Origin: Rhizobiales bacterium CCH10-E5
GTDB taxonomy: Bacteria; Pseudomonadota; Alphaproteobacteria; Rhizobiales; Beijerinckiaceae
DNA: 64,000 nt
Reading direction: 5' to 3'
Assembly (NCBI GenBank): GCA_001556125.1
Contig: LSIG01000035.1
Span: 1-64,000 of the forward strand
The translations under genes were made by a program, and so were the position numbers. Below the pieces are notes generated by a model, which was not told the origin of the DNA, made no database searches, and was given only the letters and a program-made list of their open reading frames with translations. This document shows, in pieces, positions 26,465 through 36,300 of the stretch (the first letter of the stretch is position 1; each line of letters starts with the position of its first letter).

Positions 26465-26590
26465 AGCCCTCATCCTGAGGAGCCATTCCGAAGGGAATGG
26501 CGTCTCGAAGGATGGTCCCGGAGGCTCCCGAGCCATCTGGAGCATCCTTCGAGACGCAAGCCTTGCGGCTTGCTCCTCAGGATGAGGGCT
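26465..26590. repeat. Intergenic palindromic repeat, family B (nested hairpins)
   Basis: A 126-base imperfect cruciform in the gap between the CoA-transferase start and the AEC transporter stop. Outer arms are perfect over 19 bases (26465-26483 AGCCCTCATCCTGAGGAGC against 26572-26590). Inner arms are perfect over 15 bases (26500-26514 against 26543-26557). Two small hairpins bud off it (GCCATTCC-GAAG-GGAATGGC at 26482-26501 and GCAAGCC-TTGC-GGCTTGC at 26556-26573). This resembles dispersed repeats seen in Rhizobiales intergenic regions. Confidence 0.85.
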
Positions 26591-26619
26591 GTCGATCGGC
26601 GAGCCGTCTCCCCGGGCGA

Positions 26620-27591
26620 TCAGGGGAAGAGGTCGGCCGCCATCCTGCCCGTCTTCACCAGCCACAGGAAGCCCGTCAGCGACACCATCGAGACGACGGT
26701 GCCGATCAGGATGCAGGCCGAGGCGCGGTCGATGCCGACGCGGTACTGCGTCGAGATCATGAAGATGTTCAGCGCCGGCGGCAGCGCCGCCATGATTACG
26801 CCGGTGAAGATCCAGATGTCGGGGAAATTGCCGATCGCCGAGAGCAGCACCCAGATCAGCAGCGGGTGCAGCACGAGCTTGATCGCGACCAGCACCGGCA
26901 CCTCGGGCGGCAGCGTCTTCATCGGCCGCAGCGCCACGGTGACGCCGAGCAGGAAGAGCGCGCAGGGCGCGGCCGCCTGAGCCAGCCACAGCGTCATCTT
27001 GTCGAGCACCGAGGGCAGCTCGAAATGGGTCGCGCTCGCGAGCACGCCGAGCAGCGTTGCGACGTTGAAGGGATGCGTCGCCACCTGCCAGGCGACGCGC
27101 CGGGCGGTTTCGAGCGGGCTCCTCTTCTCGACCCCGGCCAGCGCCATCAGGAACGGGATGATCGAGAACAGCAGCAGGCTGTCGAAGACGAAGATCAGCA
27201 CGAGCGGCGCGCTCGCACCCGGGCCCAGCGCCGCCAGCAGCAGGGGCGGACCCATATAGCCGATATTGGAATAGGAGCCGGCGACGCCCTGCATCACCGC
27301 CTGCGGCAGGTCGCCCCGCGTCGCCCGCAGGCCCACTGCCAGCGACAGCATGAAGACCAGGAAGGTCGAGAGCGTCGTCGCCAGGATGAAGCGGCCATTG
27401 GCGAGCTCCGTCACCGGCTTGTCGGCAATCAGCCGGTAGAACAGCGGCGGCAGCGCGACATAGATCAGGAAGAACTGCAGCCAGACCAGCCCCGCCTCCG
27501 GCAGGCGCTTCCAGCGGCCGATGACGAAGCCGAGCAGGATCAGCCCGAAGAAGGGCGCGACGAGATTGGCGATGGTGGCGAGATCGGCCAT
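26620..27591 (-). CDS. AEC family transporter (auxin efflux carrier-like)
   Basis: A 323-aa inner-membrane permease with about ten hydrophobic segments arranged as two five-helix halves, as in the AEC/bile-acid fold. Recognisable stretches are FFGLILLGFVIGRWKRLPEAGL at the N-terminus, GVAGSYSNIGYMGPPLLLAALG near residue 105 (the family's N-I-x-Y-xG-P motif), and PCALFLLGVTVAL near residue 215. AEC proteins export or import small organic anions; the substrate here is unknown. The gene is upstream, on the same strand, of the CoA transferase, with the family B repeat between them. Confidence 0.88.
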   Translation of the reverse strand: MADLATIANLVAPFFGLILLGFVIGRWKRLPEAGLVWLQFFLIYVALPPLFYRLIADKPVTELANGRFILATTLSTFLVFMLSLAVGLRATRGDLPQAVMQGVAGSYSNIGYMGPPLLLAALGPGASAPLVLIFVFDSLLLFSIIPFLMALAGVEKRSPLETARRVAWQVATHPFNVATLLGVLASATHFELPSVLDKMTLWLAQAAAPCALFLLGVTVALRPMKTLPPEVPVLVAIKLVLHPLLIWVLLSAIGNFPDIWIFTGVIMAALPPALNIFMISTQYRVGIDRASACILIGTVVSMVSLTGFLWLVKTGRMAADLFP

Positions 27592-27853
27592 GCGGTCGAC
27601 AGTCCCAGCGAAGGCGCCGACCGCGAGAGGGATCGACCTGCCCGGCGCTGTTTAGCCGGTGCCGGCCCGCACGCAAGCGGCACCAGCGCCGGGGCGGGTG
27701 GCGGGAGATGCAGGCAGGACTGGAGGCCTAGGAATAAATGGACGGATCATCGTCCTAGGCATTCTGTCTCTGTTACCCCTCTCCCGCCCAAGGGAGGATG
27801 GACGCGCCCCTTCCGCTCCGCCACATTCGCTGCACCGCAGCAGGGAGCGCCCG
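27592..27853. other. Divergent intergenic region between AEC transporter and malyl-CoA-lyase-like gene
   Basis: About 260 bases with no gene. It must hold both divergent promoters. I see no convincing operator or RNA structure. Confidence 0.4.
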
Positions 27854-28903
27854 ATGACCACCAAGACGCCGCGCCAGTTCTTCCGGCCGCTCGCGATCGG
27901 CGCACCCGAGCCCTTTCGGGAGCTGCCGCTGCGGCTCGAGCGGATGATCCATTTCGTGCCGCCGCATCTGGAGAAGGTCCGCGCCAAGGTCGGCGACCTC
28001 GCAGGCCAAGTCGACATCGTGCTCGGCAATCTCGAGGACGCCATCCCCGTCGAGGCCAAGCAGGCGGCGCGGGACGGCTTCATCGCCATGGGCCAGGCGG
28101 TGGATTTCGGCAAGACCGGGCTGTGGACGCGGGTCAACGCGCTGAACTCGCCCTGGTTTCTCGACGACATCACCGCGATCACGGCGCAGATCGGCGGCAA
28201 GCTCGACGTCGTGATGATGCCCAAGGTCGAGGGCCCCTGGGACATCCACTATGTCGACCAGCTGCTGGCCCAGTTCGAGGCGAAGCATCAGCTGCCCAAG
28301 CCGATCCTCATCCACGCCATCCTGGAGACGGCCGAGGGCGTCAAGAACGTCGAGAGCATCGCCACCGCCTCGCCGCGGATGCACGGCATGAGCCTAGGCC
28401 CGGCCGATCTCGCCGCCTCCCGGGCGATGAAGACGACCCGCGTCGGCGGCGGCCATCCCGAATACAAGGTCATTGCGGACCCCTCCCCCGATGGCGGCCC
28501 CCGCGCCGTCGCGCAGCAGGATCTCTGGCATTACACGCTGGCGAAGATGGTCGATGCCTGCGCCGCCGCCGGCATCAAGCCCTTCTACGGACCCTTCGGC
28601 GATTTCGCCGACGAGGCCGCCTGCGAGGCCCAGTTCCGCAATGCCTTCCTGCTCGGCTGCGCCGGCGCCTGGACGCTGCACCCCTCGCAGATCGCCATCG
28701 CCAAGCGCGTCTTCAGCCCGGATCCGGCCGAGGTCGCCTTCGCGAAGCGGATCCTTGAGGCGATGCCGGACGGCTCGGGCGCGGTGATGATCGACGGCAA
28801 GATGCAGGACGACGCCACCTGGAAACAGGCCAAGGTCATCGTCGATCTCGCGAGGCAGGTCGCGGCGCGCGATCCGCAGCTCGCCGCGCATTACGGGATG
28901 TGA
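27854..28903 (+). CDS. HpcH/HpaI aldolase/citrate lyase family protein (malyl-CoA lyase-like)
   Basis: A 349-aa TIM-barrel lyase of the CitE/malyl-CoA lyase family, which cleaves or forms 3-hydroxyacyl-CoA thioesters such as malyl-CoA. Family motifs in order: [17 protein letters not shown] (acidic Mg ligand), [16 protein letters not shown] (substrate Arg), [31 protein letters not shown] (second Mg ligand Glu), [24 protein letters not shown] (third ligand Asp), GPFGDFAD and [18 protein letters not shown] at 27854 has AGGGAG eight bases before. It stands alone; no ethylmalonyl-CoA or serine-cycle genes are near, so the exact acyl-CoA is open. Confidence 0.85.
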   Translation: MTTKTPRQFFRPLAIGAPEPFRELPLRLERMIHFVPPHLEKVRAKVGDLAGQVDIVLGNLEDAIPVEAKQAARDGFIAMGQAVDFGKTGLWTRVNALNSPWFLDDITAITAQIGGKLDVVMMPKVEGPWDIHYVDQLLAQFEAKHQLPKPILIHAILETAEGVKNVESIATASPRMHGMSLGPADLAASRAMKTTRVGGGHPEYKVIADPSPDGGPRAVAQQDLWHYTLAKMVDACAAAGIKPFYGPFGDFADEAACEAQFRNAFLLGCAGAWTLHPSQIAIAKRVFSPDPAEVAFAKRILEAMPDGSGAVMIDGKMQDDATWKQAKVIVDLARQVAARDPQLAAHYGM

Positions 28904-28993
28904 TGGGGCGCAGCGCGAAAAGCGGTTGATTTCGACCTATTTGCGACGCAATTCTCACGCAAGCGCAAGGGTTCACCCTGCTCTCCCTTACCG

Positions 28994-29338
28994 ATGGATC
29001 GCTCAGAGATGGAAGCACGTTCCGCCAAGTTCAGGATCGGCCAGGTCGTCAAGCACCGGGTCTACCCGTTCCGGGGCGTGATCTTCGACGTCGACCCGGT
29101 CTTCTCCAACACCGAGGAATGGTGGCTGGCCATCCCCGAGCATCTGCGCCCGTCTAAGGACCAGCCCTTCTACCACCTCTTCGCTGAGAACGAGGAGACG
29201 GAATATGTCGCCTATGTCTCGGAGCAGAACCTCGTCATCGACGACACCGGCCGCCCCGTGCGCCATCCGCAGGCGAAGGAGTTCTTCCGCCGCGACCGCA
29301 AGGGCCGCTACCAGATCGACCGCGCCGGGCTGAACTGA
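28994..29338 (+). CDS. hspQ: Heat shock protein HspQ
   Basis: A 114-aa HspQ/YccV-type protein; HspQ affects stability of DnaA and acts as an enhancer of Lon protease in enterobacteria. AKFRIGQVVKHRVYPFRGVIFDVDPVFSNTEEWW is the family signature, followed by PFYHLFAENEETEYVAYVSEQNLV. ATG at 28994; a second ATG five codons later is an alternative. A CCTATTTG stretch lies 58-50 bases upstream, but no matching heat-shock -35 element at proper spacing. A terminator hairpin follows. Confidence 0.92.
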   Translation: MDRSEMEARSAKFRIGQVVKHRVYPFRGVIFDVDPVFSNTEEWWLAIPEHLRPSKDQPFYHLFAENEETEYVAYVSEQNLVIDDTGRPVRHPQAKEFFRRDRKGRYQIDRAGLN

Positions 29339-29373
29339 CGCACACAGCGCTGTTCGCTCTCGCCGGAAACGAA

Positions 29374-29399
29374 ACAGGCCGCCCTTCCGGGCGGCCTGT
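29374..29399. terminator. Bidirectional terminator between hspQ and ialB
   Basis: A perfect 11-bp stem (29374-29384 with 29389-29399) closed by a TTCC loop; the arms read ACAGGCCGCCC / GGGCGGCCTGT. The + strand continues CTGCTTTTG; the minus strand continues TTCGTTTCC. It lies 35 bases past the hspQ stop and 25 bases past the ialB-type stop, so it likely ends both convergent transcripts. Confidence 0.8.
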
Positions 29400-29424
29400 C
29401 TGCTTTTGAGGCTGTGAAGCCCGC

Positions 29425-30189
29425 TCAGGGCTTGGGCGGGGTCGCCGGAGCGGCGCCCGGAGCCGGAGCAGCGCCCGGCGCCGCATTGGCCCCGCCGCCG
29501 CCGAGCCGCTGGCGCAATTCCTCCTGGCGCTTGGCCAGTTCATCCTGAAGCTGCTTCTGCTGCTCTTCCAGCACCTTCGGGTCGATCGCAGGACCGTCGA
29601 AGCCCTTGGCGAAATCTGTCAGCGGGATCGAGAAGGAGACCTCGCGGGCGCCCTGGTTCTGCACGCTGACGCTGAGATTGTTGCCCTTCTTCATCGCGTT
29701 GATGAAGTCGTCCTTGACCTGCGCCTCGGCGAAGCAGCCATTCGGGAAGCAGATCGCGTAGCGCCCGGCGGTGGGCTGGGCGGTGTCGACACCGAAGCGG
29801 ATGCCGGGCTGCAGCAGCAGGCCGAGCGGCATCAGGAAGCGCACGATCTTGTTGGGGTCGCCCTTGACGTCGTAGATCGCGACGGCGAGCACCGGCTGGC
29901 CCTGATCCGAGACGAAGTCGCGGGTGGTGTAGCAGATTTCCTTGTTGGCGGCCTCGTCCTTGCCGCAGACCTTGGTCCAGCTCGTCTGCGAGGGCTCCGG
30001 CTTGACCTGAACGACGGTCGGCCCGCTCGCCTGACCCTGGGCCGGCTGGGCGGGAGCCGGCTGCGCCGGGCGCGGATTGGCGGGACGCGGCTGCGCCTGC
30101 TGCGCGAAGGAGGCCATCGGCGCGAGGCCGATCGCGGTGCTGAGTGCAACGCTCAGGGCGCGAGCGGACAGGCGAAACGAAGCGGACAT
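29425..30189 (-). CDS. Invasion-associated locus B (IalB) family protein
   Basis: A 254-aa periplasmic protein of the IalB family, first described from Bartonella invasion and widespread in Rhizobiales. A signal peptide (residues 1-30) ends MASFAQQ, followed by a Pro/Ala/Gln-rich linker (about 31-60). The IalB core then shows TSWTKVCGKDEAANKEICYTTRDFV, MPLGLLLQPGIRFGVD and YAICFPNGCFAEAQV, with four conserved cysteines. The C-terminus has a Gln/Glu-rich helix and a second Pro/Ala tail. The name does not imply pathogenicity here; the molecular role is unknown, likely envelope-related. Confidence 0.9.
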   Translation of the reverse strand: MSASFRLSARALSVALSTAIGLAPMASFAQQAQPRPANPRPAQPAPAQPAQGQASGPTVVQVKPEPSQTSWTKVCGKDEAANKEICYTTRDFVSDQGQPVLAVAIYDVKGDPNKIVRFLMPLGLLLQPGIRFGVDTAQPTAGRYAICFPNGCFAEAQVKDDFINAMKKGNNLSVSVQNQGAREVSFSIPLTDFAKGFDGPAIDPKVLEEQQKQLQDELAKRQEELRQRLGGGGANAAPGAAPAPGAAPATPPKP

Positions 30190-30431
30190 GGCACTTTCCT
30201 TAAATCACGCGAATTCGGGATCACGACTTCGCAAGCCGCGCGCGTCACCACCGACAGCCCCATCGCATATCCGCGCAGGCTATCGCAAGCCGTGCACTTC
30301 AGGGGCGAATGCGGCGTGAGCATGACGTATCGGCTCCGGCTTTAGCGAGTTCCGCGAGGGGATTCCAGCCCGAATAGCTGCCCGGCGCCGGCCCCGTCGT
30401 GATATCGTCGGCCCGAGAATCAGGTCGGACG

Positions 30432-32285
30432 ATGCTTTTGCTTGACGCGGCCCGGGCGGCCTCACGCGCCGCGGCCCTTACCTTGACGGTCCTGTCGGCG
30501 CTCATCCTGGGGATGGCGGCGGCGGTGCGCGCCGAATCGCCCGCGGTCGACCACGCCATTGCGATGCATGGCGAGCCAGTCCTGCCGCGCGGCTTCGCGC
30601 ATCTGTCCTATGCCGATCCGAGAGCGCCGAAGGGCGGGCGCATCGTCTTCGGCCAGCAGGGCACCTTCGACAGCCTGAACCCGCTGGTCGTGCTCGGCGT
30701 CGCGCCCGATGCGGTGCCGCGCTATGTCCAGCAGAGCCTGCTCTTCCGCTCGGCCGACGAGCCCTTCACGGCTTACGGGCTGCTGGCCTCGCGGGTGGAG
30801 TTGAACGAGGCCCGCACCCGCCTCGCCTTCGAGATCGACGAGCGCGCGCGCTTCTCGGACGGCACCCCGGTGACGGCGCAGGACGTGGTCTTCACCTTCG
30901 AGATGCTGAAGACGAAGGGCAAGCCCTTCCACCGCTCCAGCCTCGGCCGCGTCACCAAGGTCGAGGCCCCCTCGCCGCGCCGGGTCGAGTTCGAACTCGG
31001 CGACGGCAGCAATCGCGAATTGCCGCTGGTCATCGGCGCCATGCCGATCTTCGCCAAACACGCCACCAATGCCGAGACCTTCGGCGAGACCAGCTTCAAG
31101 CCGGCGCTGGGCTCGGGCCCCTATGTCGTCTCCGATCTCGTTCCGGGCGCGACCATCACCCTGAAGCGGCGCAGCGACTTCTGGGCCGAGGATCATCCGC
31201 TGACCCGCGGCCTCTATAACGCCGACGAGATCCGCTACGATTTCTATCGCGACGCAAACGCCCTCTTCGAGGCCTTCAAGGCCGGGCTCTACGATGTCCG
31301 CATCGAGCCCGACCCGACGCGCTGGATGACCGGCTACGACATCCCCGCCGTCCGCGACGGGCGCATCGTGAGAGAAACGCTGCGCTTCGAAGCGCCCAAG
31401 GGCATGACCGGGCTCGTCTTCAACACGCGCCGCCCGCTTTTCGCCGACATCCGCGTGCGCGAGGCGCTGGCGATGATGTTCGATTTCGAATGGGTCAACC
31501 GCAACCTCTTCCACGGCGTCTATCGCCGCGCCGGCAGCTTCTTCTCGGATTCGGAGCTCTCGGCGCTCGGCCAGCCGGCTGGCCCGCGCGAGCAGGCCCT
31601 GCTCGCCGCCTTCCCCGGCGCCGTCAGGCCCGACATTCTGGCGGGCACCTGGGTCCCATCGGCCACCGACGGCTCGGGCCGCGACCGCGAGCAGGCCCGC
31701 CGTGCGCTCGATCTGCTCAACAAGGCGGGCTACGGCCTCGTCGACGGCGTGCTGCGGACGATGAAGGGCGGCGATCCGCTCGCCTTCGAGATCACCGTCA
31801 CCAACCGCCCGCAGGAGCGTCTGGCACTGAACTACGCCCAGTCGCTCGGCCGCCTCGGCATCCGCGTCGATGTCCGGCTGATCGACGACGTGCAGTACTG
31901 GCGCCGGCTCTCGGCCTTCGACTTCGACATGATCCAGTGGACCTGGCCGGTCTCCGCCTCCCCCGGCAACGAGCAGATCGGCCGCTGGGGCTCGGCCAAT
32001 GCCGGCCGCAAGGGCTCACTGAACTATGCCGGTGTCGCCTCGCCGGCCGTCGACGCGACCCTGCAGGCGCTGTTGGCGGCCCGCGAGCGGGAGGACTTCG
32101 TCGCCGCCGCGCGCACGCTCGACCGGCTGCTGCTCTCGGGCTTCTACGTCGTGCCGCTCTACTACCTGCCGGACACCTGGATCGCCCATGGGCGCGACAT
32201 CGTGCTGCCGGCCCGCAAGCCTCGCTATTTCCTGTCCACCGAAGTCCTGGCGCGCCTCCCGGCGACGCCGGCCCCGGCCAACTGA
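30432..32285 (+). CDS. Oligopeptide-type ABC transporter substrate-binding protein (family 5, YejA-like)
   Basis: A 617-aa periplasmic family 5 binding protein. A signal peptide spans about residues 1-34 (ALTLTVLSALILGMAAAVRAES). The mature start HAIAMHGEPVLPRGFAHLSYADPRAPKGGRIV matches the YejA/MppA-like branch that binds large peptides or microcin C. Later family segments are RFSDGTPVTAQDVVFTFEMLK, LGSGPYVVSDLVPGATI and FYVVPLYYLPDTWIA. ATG 30432 is preferred to an upstream in-frame start that would place charged residues before the signal. No permease or ATPase genes adjoin, so it must work with a transporter elsewhere. A small ANL-like gene follows after 11 bases. Confidence 0.87.
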   Translation: MLLLDAARAASRAAALTLTVLSALILGMAAAVRAESPAVDHAIAMHGEPVLPRGFAHLSYADPRAPKGGRIVFGQQGTFDSLNPLVVLGVAPDAVPRYVQQSLLFRSADEPFTAYGLLASRVELNEARTRLAFEIDERARFSDGTPVTAQDVVFTFEMLKTKGKPFHRSSLGRVTKVEAPSPRRVEFELGDGSNRELPLVIGAMPIFAKHATNAETFGETSFKPALGSGPYVVSDLVPGATITLKRRSDFWAEDHPLTRGLYNADEIRYDFYRDANALFEAFKAGLYDVRIEPDPTRWMTGYDIPAVRDGRIVRETLRFEAPKGMTGLVFNTRRPLFADIRVREALAMMFDFEWVNRNLFHGVYRRAGSFFSDSELSALGQPAGPREQALLAAFPGAVRPDILAGTWVPSATDGSGRDREQARRALDLLNKAGYGLVDGVLRTMKGGDPLAFEITVTNRPQERLALNYAQSLGRLGIRVDVRLIDDVQYWRRLSAFDFDMIQWTWPVSASPGNEQIGRWGSANAGRKGSLNYAGVASPAVDATLQALLAAREREDFVAAARTLDRLLLSGFYVVPLYYLPDTWIAHGRDIVLPARKPRYFLSTEVLARLPATPAPAN

Positions 32286-32296
32286 GAGACGGCGCG

Positions 32297-33313
32297 ATGC
32301 GGGCCGAACCGGACGAAGCCGCCGCCCTGCTCGACGGCCTCCATTTCGACACGCTGCTCCAGGCGCTCGCGGCCGGGCGCGGCTATGAGCCAGCCCTGCG
32401 CGACCCGCCGGGCCGCCAGGGCTGGAGCGACGTCGTGCCGGGCTCGCTCAGCTTCGGCCAGCTCCATGCCGCGACCGACCGGCTCGCCCGTCTGCTCTCG
32501 ATCAACCGGGCCCAGCCCGGGGCTCGCGTCGCGATCCTCGCTCCGCTCGGCCCCGAAGCGGTGCTCTCCGTATTGGCCTGCCTGCGGGCCGGCCTCTCGC
32601 CGATGCTGATGCCGATGCACGGCAACGAGCTGGAATTGCTGCGGCTGATCGAGGCCACCGATGCGGTGATGGCGCTCGGCGTCGCCCGTGTCGGCCCACT
32701 GCGCCCGCTGCTGATACTGCGCGAACTCGCGGTGCGCGCCTTCGGTACGCGCTTCGTCGGCGGGTTCGGCGCGGAGGTGCCGGACGGGATCGCTCCGCTC
32801 GACAAGCTGATGGACAGCGCGACCTTGCACCCGCTGGCGGAGGTCGAGCGGCGGGCCGGGCTCCAGGTCGTCGACGGCGCGACGATGTCAGGCCCTGTCG
32901 AGATCAGCGAGCGCGACGTGCTCGGCAAGGCGCTGGAGATCTCCCGCCTGCTCAAGCCGATGGAATCCTCGCGGATCGTGACGACGCTGGTCGGCGGCGA
33001 TCTCGCAGCGCTCGCCAGCGGCCCCGCCATGGCGATGCTGACCGGCGTCGAGCTGCTGCCGCTCGGCCTGTTCAGCCTGGGCGACCTGCAGGCCTGCATC
33101 GAGGGCGGCCGCAACGTGCATCTGGTGCTGCCGGGCGCAATGGAGCCGGCCCTCGCGCAGTCGCGGCTGGCGAGCCACCCCGCGCTGGCGAGCCTCGTTT
33201 TCGTCCAGCGTCCGGCCGGCAGCCGCGCGCTGCCCGCGATCGACCGTCCGGACGTCGCGATCGTCGACATCGATGTCGCGGGCGCCGCCGAGATCTCCGT
33301 CAGCCGGCGCTGA
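32297..33313 (+). CDS. ANL-like protein lacking catalytic motifs (AMP-binding N-terminal subdomain only)
   Basis: A 338-aa protein that looks like the first part of an acyl-CoA synthetase/adenylation (ANL) domain. SLSFGQLHAATDRLARLLSINRAQPGARVAILAPLGPEAVLSVLACLRAGLSPML (about residues 50-105) is the standard ANL N-terminal lobe. Where the ATP-binding loop TSGTTGxPKG should occur there is only TMSGPVEISERDVLG (about 196-210), with no Lys-Gly. The chain ends with no adenylation motifs of the large lobe (YGxTE, the TGD motif) and no C-terminal domain. It therefore should not activate acids; a binding or regulatory role is possible. It is probably co-transcribed with the binding protein 11 bases upstream. 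Confidence 0.65.
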   Translation: MRAEPDEAAALLDGLHFDTLLQALAAGRGYEPALRDPPGRQGWSDVVPGSLSFGQLHAATDRLARLLSINRAQPGARVAILAPLGPEAVLSVLACLRAGLSPMLMPMHGNELELLRLIEATDAVMALGVARVGPLRPLLILRELAVRAFGTRFVGGFGAEVPDGIAPLDKLMDSATLHPLAEVERRAGLQVVDGATMSGPVEISERDVLGKALEISRLLKPMESSRIVTTLVGGDLAALASGPAMAMLTGVELLPLGLFSLGDLQACIEGGRNVHLVLPGAMEPALAQSRLASHPALASLVFVQRPAGSRALPAIDRPDVAIVDIDVAGAAEISVSRR

Positions 33314-33325
33314 GCTGCAGGCGCT

Positions 33326-36300
33326 TCACGCGGCCTTCTTGCGCTCGGCGATCCGCGCCAAATCGGTCAAAAGGCGCCGGGTCTCCTTCAGCCGGGCTTC
33401 CGCCGACTCCAGGTCGTCGATGAAGACGACGCGCATGTCCGGGCGCACCTTGGCGAGCGTCCCCATCTTCGCGACATAGGAGACGAGCCCTTCAGGGTTC
33501 GCGAACTCGTTGTCGCGGAAGGCAACGATGATGCCCTTGGGGCCGGCCTCGACCTTCTCGACATTGGCGCGCTTGCACAGCGCCTTTATCGCGACGATCT
33601 CGAGCAGCTGCTTGACCTCGTCCGGCAGCGGGCCGAAGCGGTCGACCAGTTCCGCACCGAAGGACTGCAGCTCGCCGTCATCGTCCAGTGTCGAGAGGCG
33701 CTTGTAGAGGGTCAGCCTCAGCGTCAGATCGGTGACGTAATGCTCGGGGATCATCACCGGCGCGCCGATCTGGATCGTCGGCGACCACTGCGTCTCGCTC
33801 TCATACTCGACGCCCGCCTTGAGGGCCGCCACCGCCTCCTCCAGCATCTGCTGGTAGAGCTCGTAGCCGACCTCCTTGATATGACCGGACTGCTCGTCGC
33901 CGAGCAGGTTGCCGGCGCCGCGAATGTCGAGATCGTGGCTGGCGAGCTGGAAGCCTGCGCCCAGCGTGTCGAGCGACTGCAGCACCTTGAGCCGCTTCTC
34001 GGCCTGGTCGGTCAGCTTGCGGGTCGCCGGCACCGTGAACAGCGCATAGGCGCGCACCTTGGAGCGGCCGACGCGGCCGCGCAGCTGGTAGAGCTGGGCC
34101 AGGCCGAACATGTCGGCGCGGTGGATGATCAGCGTGTTGGCGGTCGGGATGTCGAGCCCGGATTCGACGATCGTGGTCGAGAGCAGCACGTCGTACTGGC
34201 CCTCGTAGAACGCCGTCATCACGTCCTCGAGCTGGCCGGCCGCCATCTGGCCATGGGCGATGCCGACCTTGGCCTCGGGCACCTGCTTGTCGAGGAAGTC
34301 CTTGACCTCGGCGATGTCCTCGATGCGCGGGACGACATAGAAGGAGCGCCCGCCGCGATAGCGCTCGCGCAGCAGCGCCTCGCGCACGATCAGCGGGTCG
34401 AACGGCGTCACGAAGGTTCGCACCGCGAGGCGATCGACCGGCGGCGTCGCGATGATCGAGAGCTCGCGCACGCCGGTCATGGCGAGCTGGAGCGTGCGGG
34501 GGATCGGCGTCGCGGTCAGCGTCAGCATATGCACCTCGGCGCGGAACTCCTTCAGCCGCTCCTTGTGGTTGACGCCGAAATGCTGCTCCTCGTCGACGAT
34601 GACGAGGCCGAGATCCTTGAACTCGATGCCCTTAGCCAGCAGCGCATGGGTCCCGACAACGATGTCCATCGTGCCGTCCTTGATGCCGGCCTTCACCGCC
34701 TTGAGGTCCTGCGCCGAGACGAAGCGCGAGGCCTGGCCGACATTCACTGGCAGGCCTTTGAAGCGCTCGGCGAAGTTGCGGTAATGCTGCCGCGCCAGCA
34801 GCGTCGTCGGTACCACCACCGCGACCTGCTTGCCGGCGAGCGCGCAGGCGAAGGCGGCGCGCAGCGCGACCTCGGTCTTGCCGAAGCCGACATCGCCGCA
34901 GACCAGCCGGTCCATCGGGCGGCCGGCCGCCATGTCGTCGAGCACGGCGTCGATGGTGTTCTGCTGGTCCTCCGTCTCCTCATAGGGAAAACGGGCGCAG
35001 AACTCGTCGTAGAGCCCTTCCTGCGGAATCAGCCGCGGCGCCTCCTTGAGTGCGCGCGCCGCGGCGATGGCGATGAGCTTGCCCGCCATCTCACGGATGC
35101 GCTGCTTCAGCTTGGCCTTGCGGGCCTGCCAGCCGCCGCCGCCGAGCCGGTCGAGCGCGACCTCGGTGTCTTCCGAGCCGTAGCGCGAAAGCAGCTCGAT
35201 GTTTTCGACCGGCAGGAACAGCTTGGTCTCGCCGGCATAATGGATTTCGAGGCAGTCATGCGGGGCCCCGGCGGCCGCGATCGACTGCAGCCCGACGAAG
35301 CGCCCGATGCCGTGATCGACATGGACGACGAGATCGCCGGGCGCGAGCGAGGAGAGCTCGGCGATGAAGTCCTGCGGCCGGCGCGTCTTCTTGCGCGGGC
35401 GCACCAGCCGGTCGCCGAGAATGTCCTGCTCGCCGATGACGGCGAGCTTGCCGGCCTCGAAGCCGGTTTCGAACCCCCAGACCGCGAGCGCCGTGGTGCC
35501 GGGCTTCAGATCGAAGGCGGCCCGCAACGAGCCCGTCATCTGCACCGTCTTGAGGCCGTGATCGGCCAGCACATGCGCCAACCGCTCGCGCGAGCCCTCC
35601 GACCAGGCCGACAGGATGACGCGCTTGCCGTCCTTCTCCAGCGCCTTCACATGCGCGACCGCCGCGTCGAAGACGCCGCCGGCATTGTCGGCGCGCTCGG
35701 CGGCGAAGCTCCTGCCCTGCCTCGCACCCAGATCGACGATCAGCTTGCCGTCGCTGTCGGGCAGCTGGAAGGGCGTCAGCGTGGCAACGCCGGACTGGTC
35801 GACGATGCCGCGCCAGTCGGCCGGCGAGAGATAGAGCGCGTCCGGCTTCAGCGGCTTGTAGGGCACGCCGCCGGCGCTCGGCTGCTCCATCGCCGCCTTG
35901 CGGGCGTCGTAATAGTCCTTGATCAGGCTGATTCGTTCGCCGACCGCATCCTCGCCCTGATGGTCGAGCACCAGCGGCACATCCGGCAGATAGGTGAAGA
36001 GCGTGTCGAGCCGCTCCGCCAGCAGCGGCAGCCAGTGCTCGAGGCCGGCCGGACGGCGGCCTTCGCTGACGGCTTCGTAGAGGGTGTCGTCGCGACCCGG
36101 CGTGCCGAAAGTGGTGATGTAGCTCTGGCGGAAGCGCCGGATGCTCTCGCTCGTCATCTGCGCTTCGGACATCGGCACGAGGTCGAGGCCCCGCATCTGC
36201 CCGGTCGTGCGCTGCGTCTCCGGATCGAAGGTGCGGATCGATTCCAGCGTGTCACCGAAGAAATCGAGCCGGATCGGCGCCGGCATGCCCGGCGGGAAGA

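Noticed and set aside
26497..28758. Long + frame (753 codons) across the AEC transporter and malyl-CoA-lyase-like genes
   Set aside because: It spans two well-supported genes and an intergenic repeat, and its translation is biased toward Arg/Gln/Glu with no motifs.
28915..28945. Heat-shock (RpoH) promoter upstream of hspQ
   Set aside because: CCTATTTGCG matches the -10 element, but no CTTG-type -35 lies 12-18 bases upstream; only a TTGA at seven bases, which is too close.
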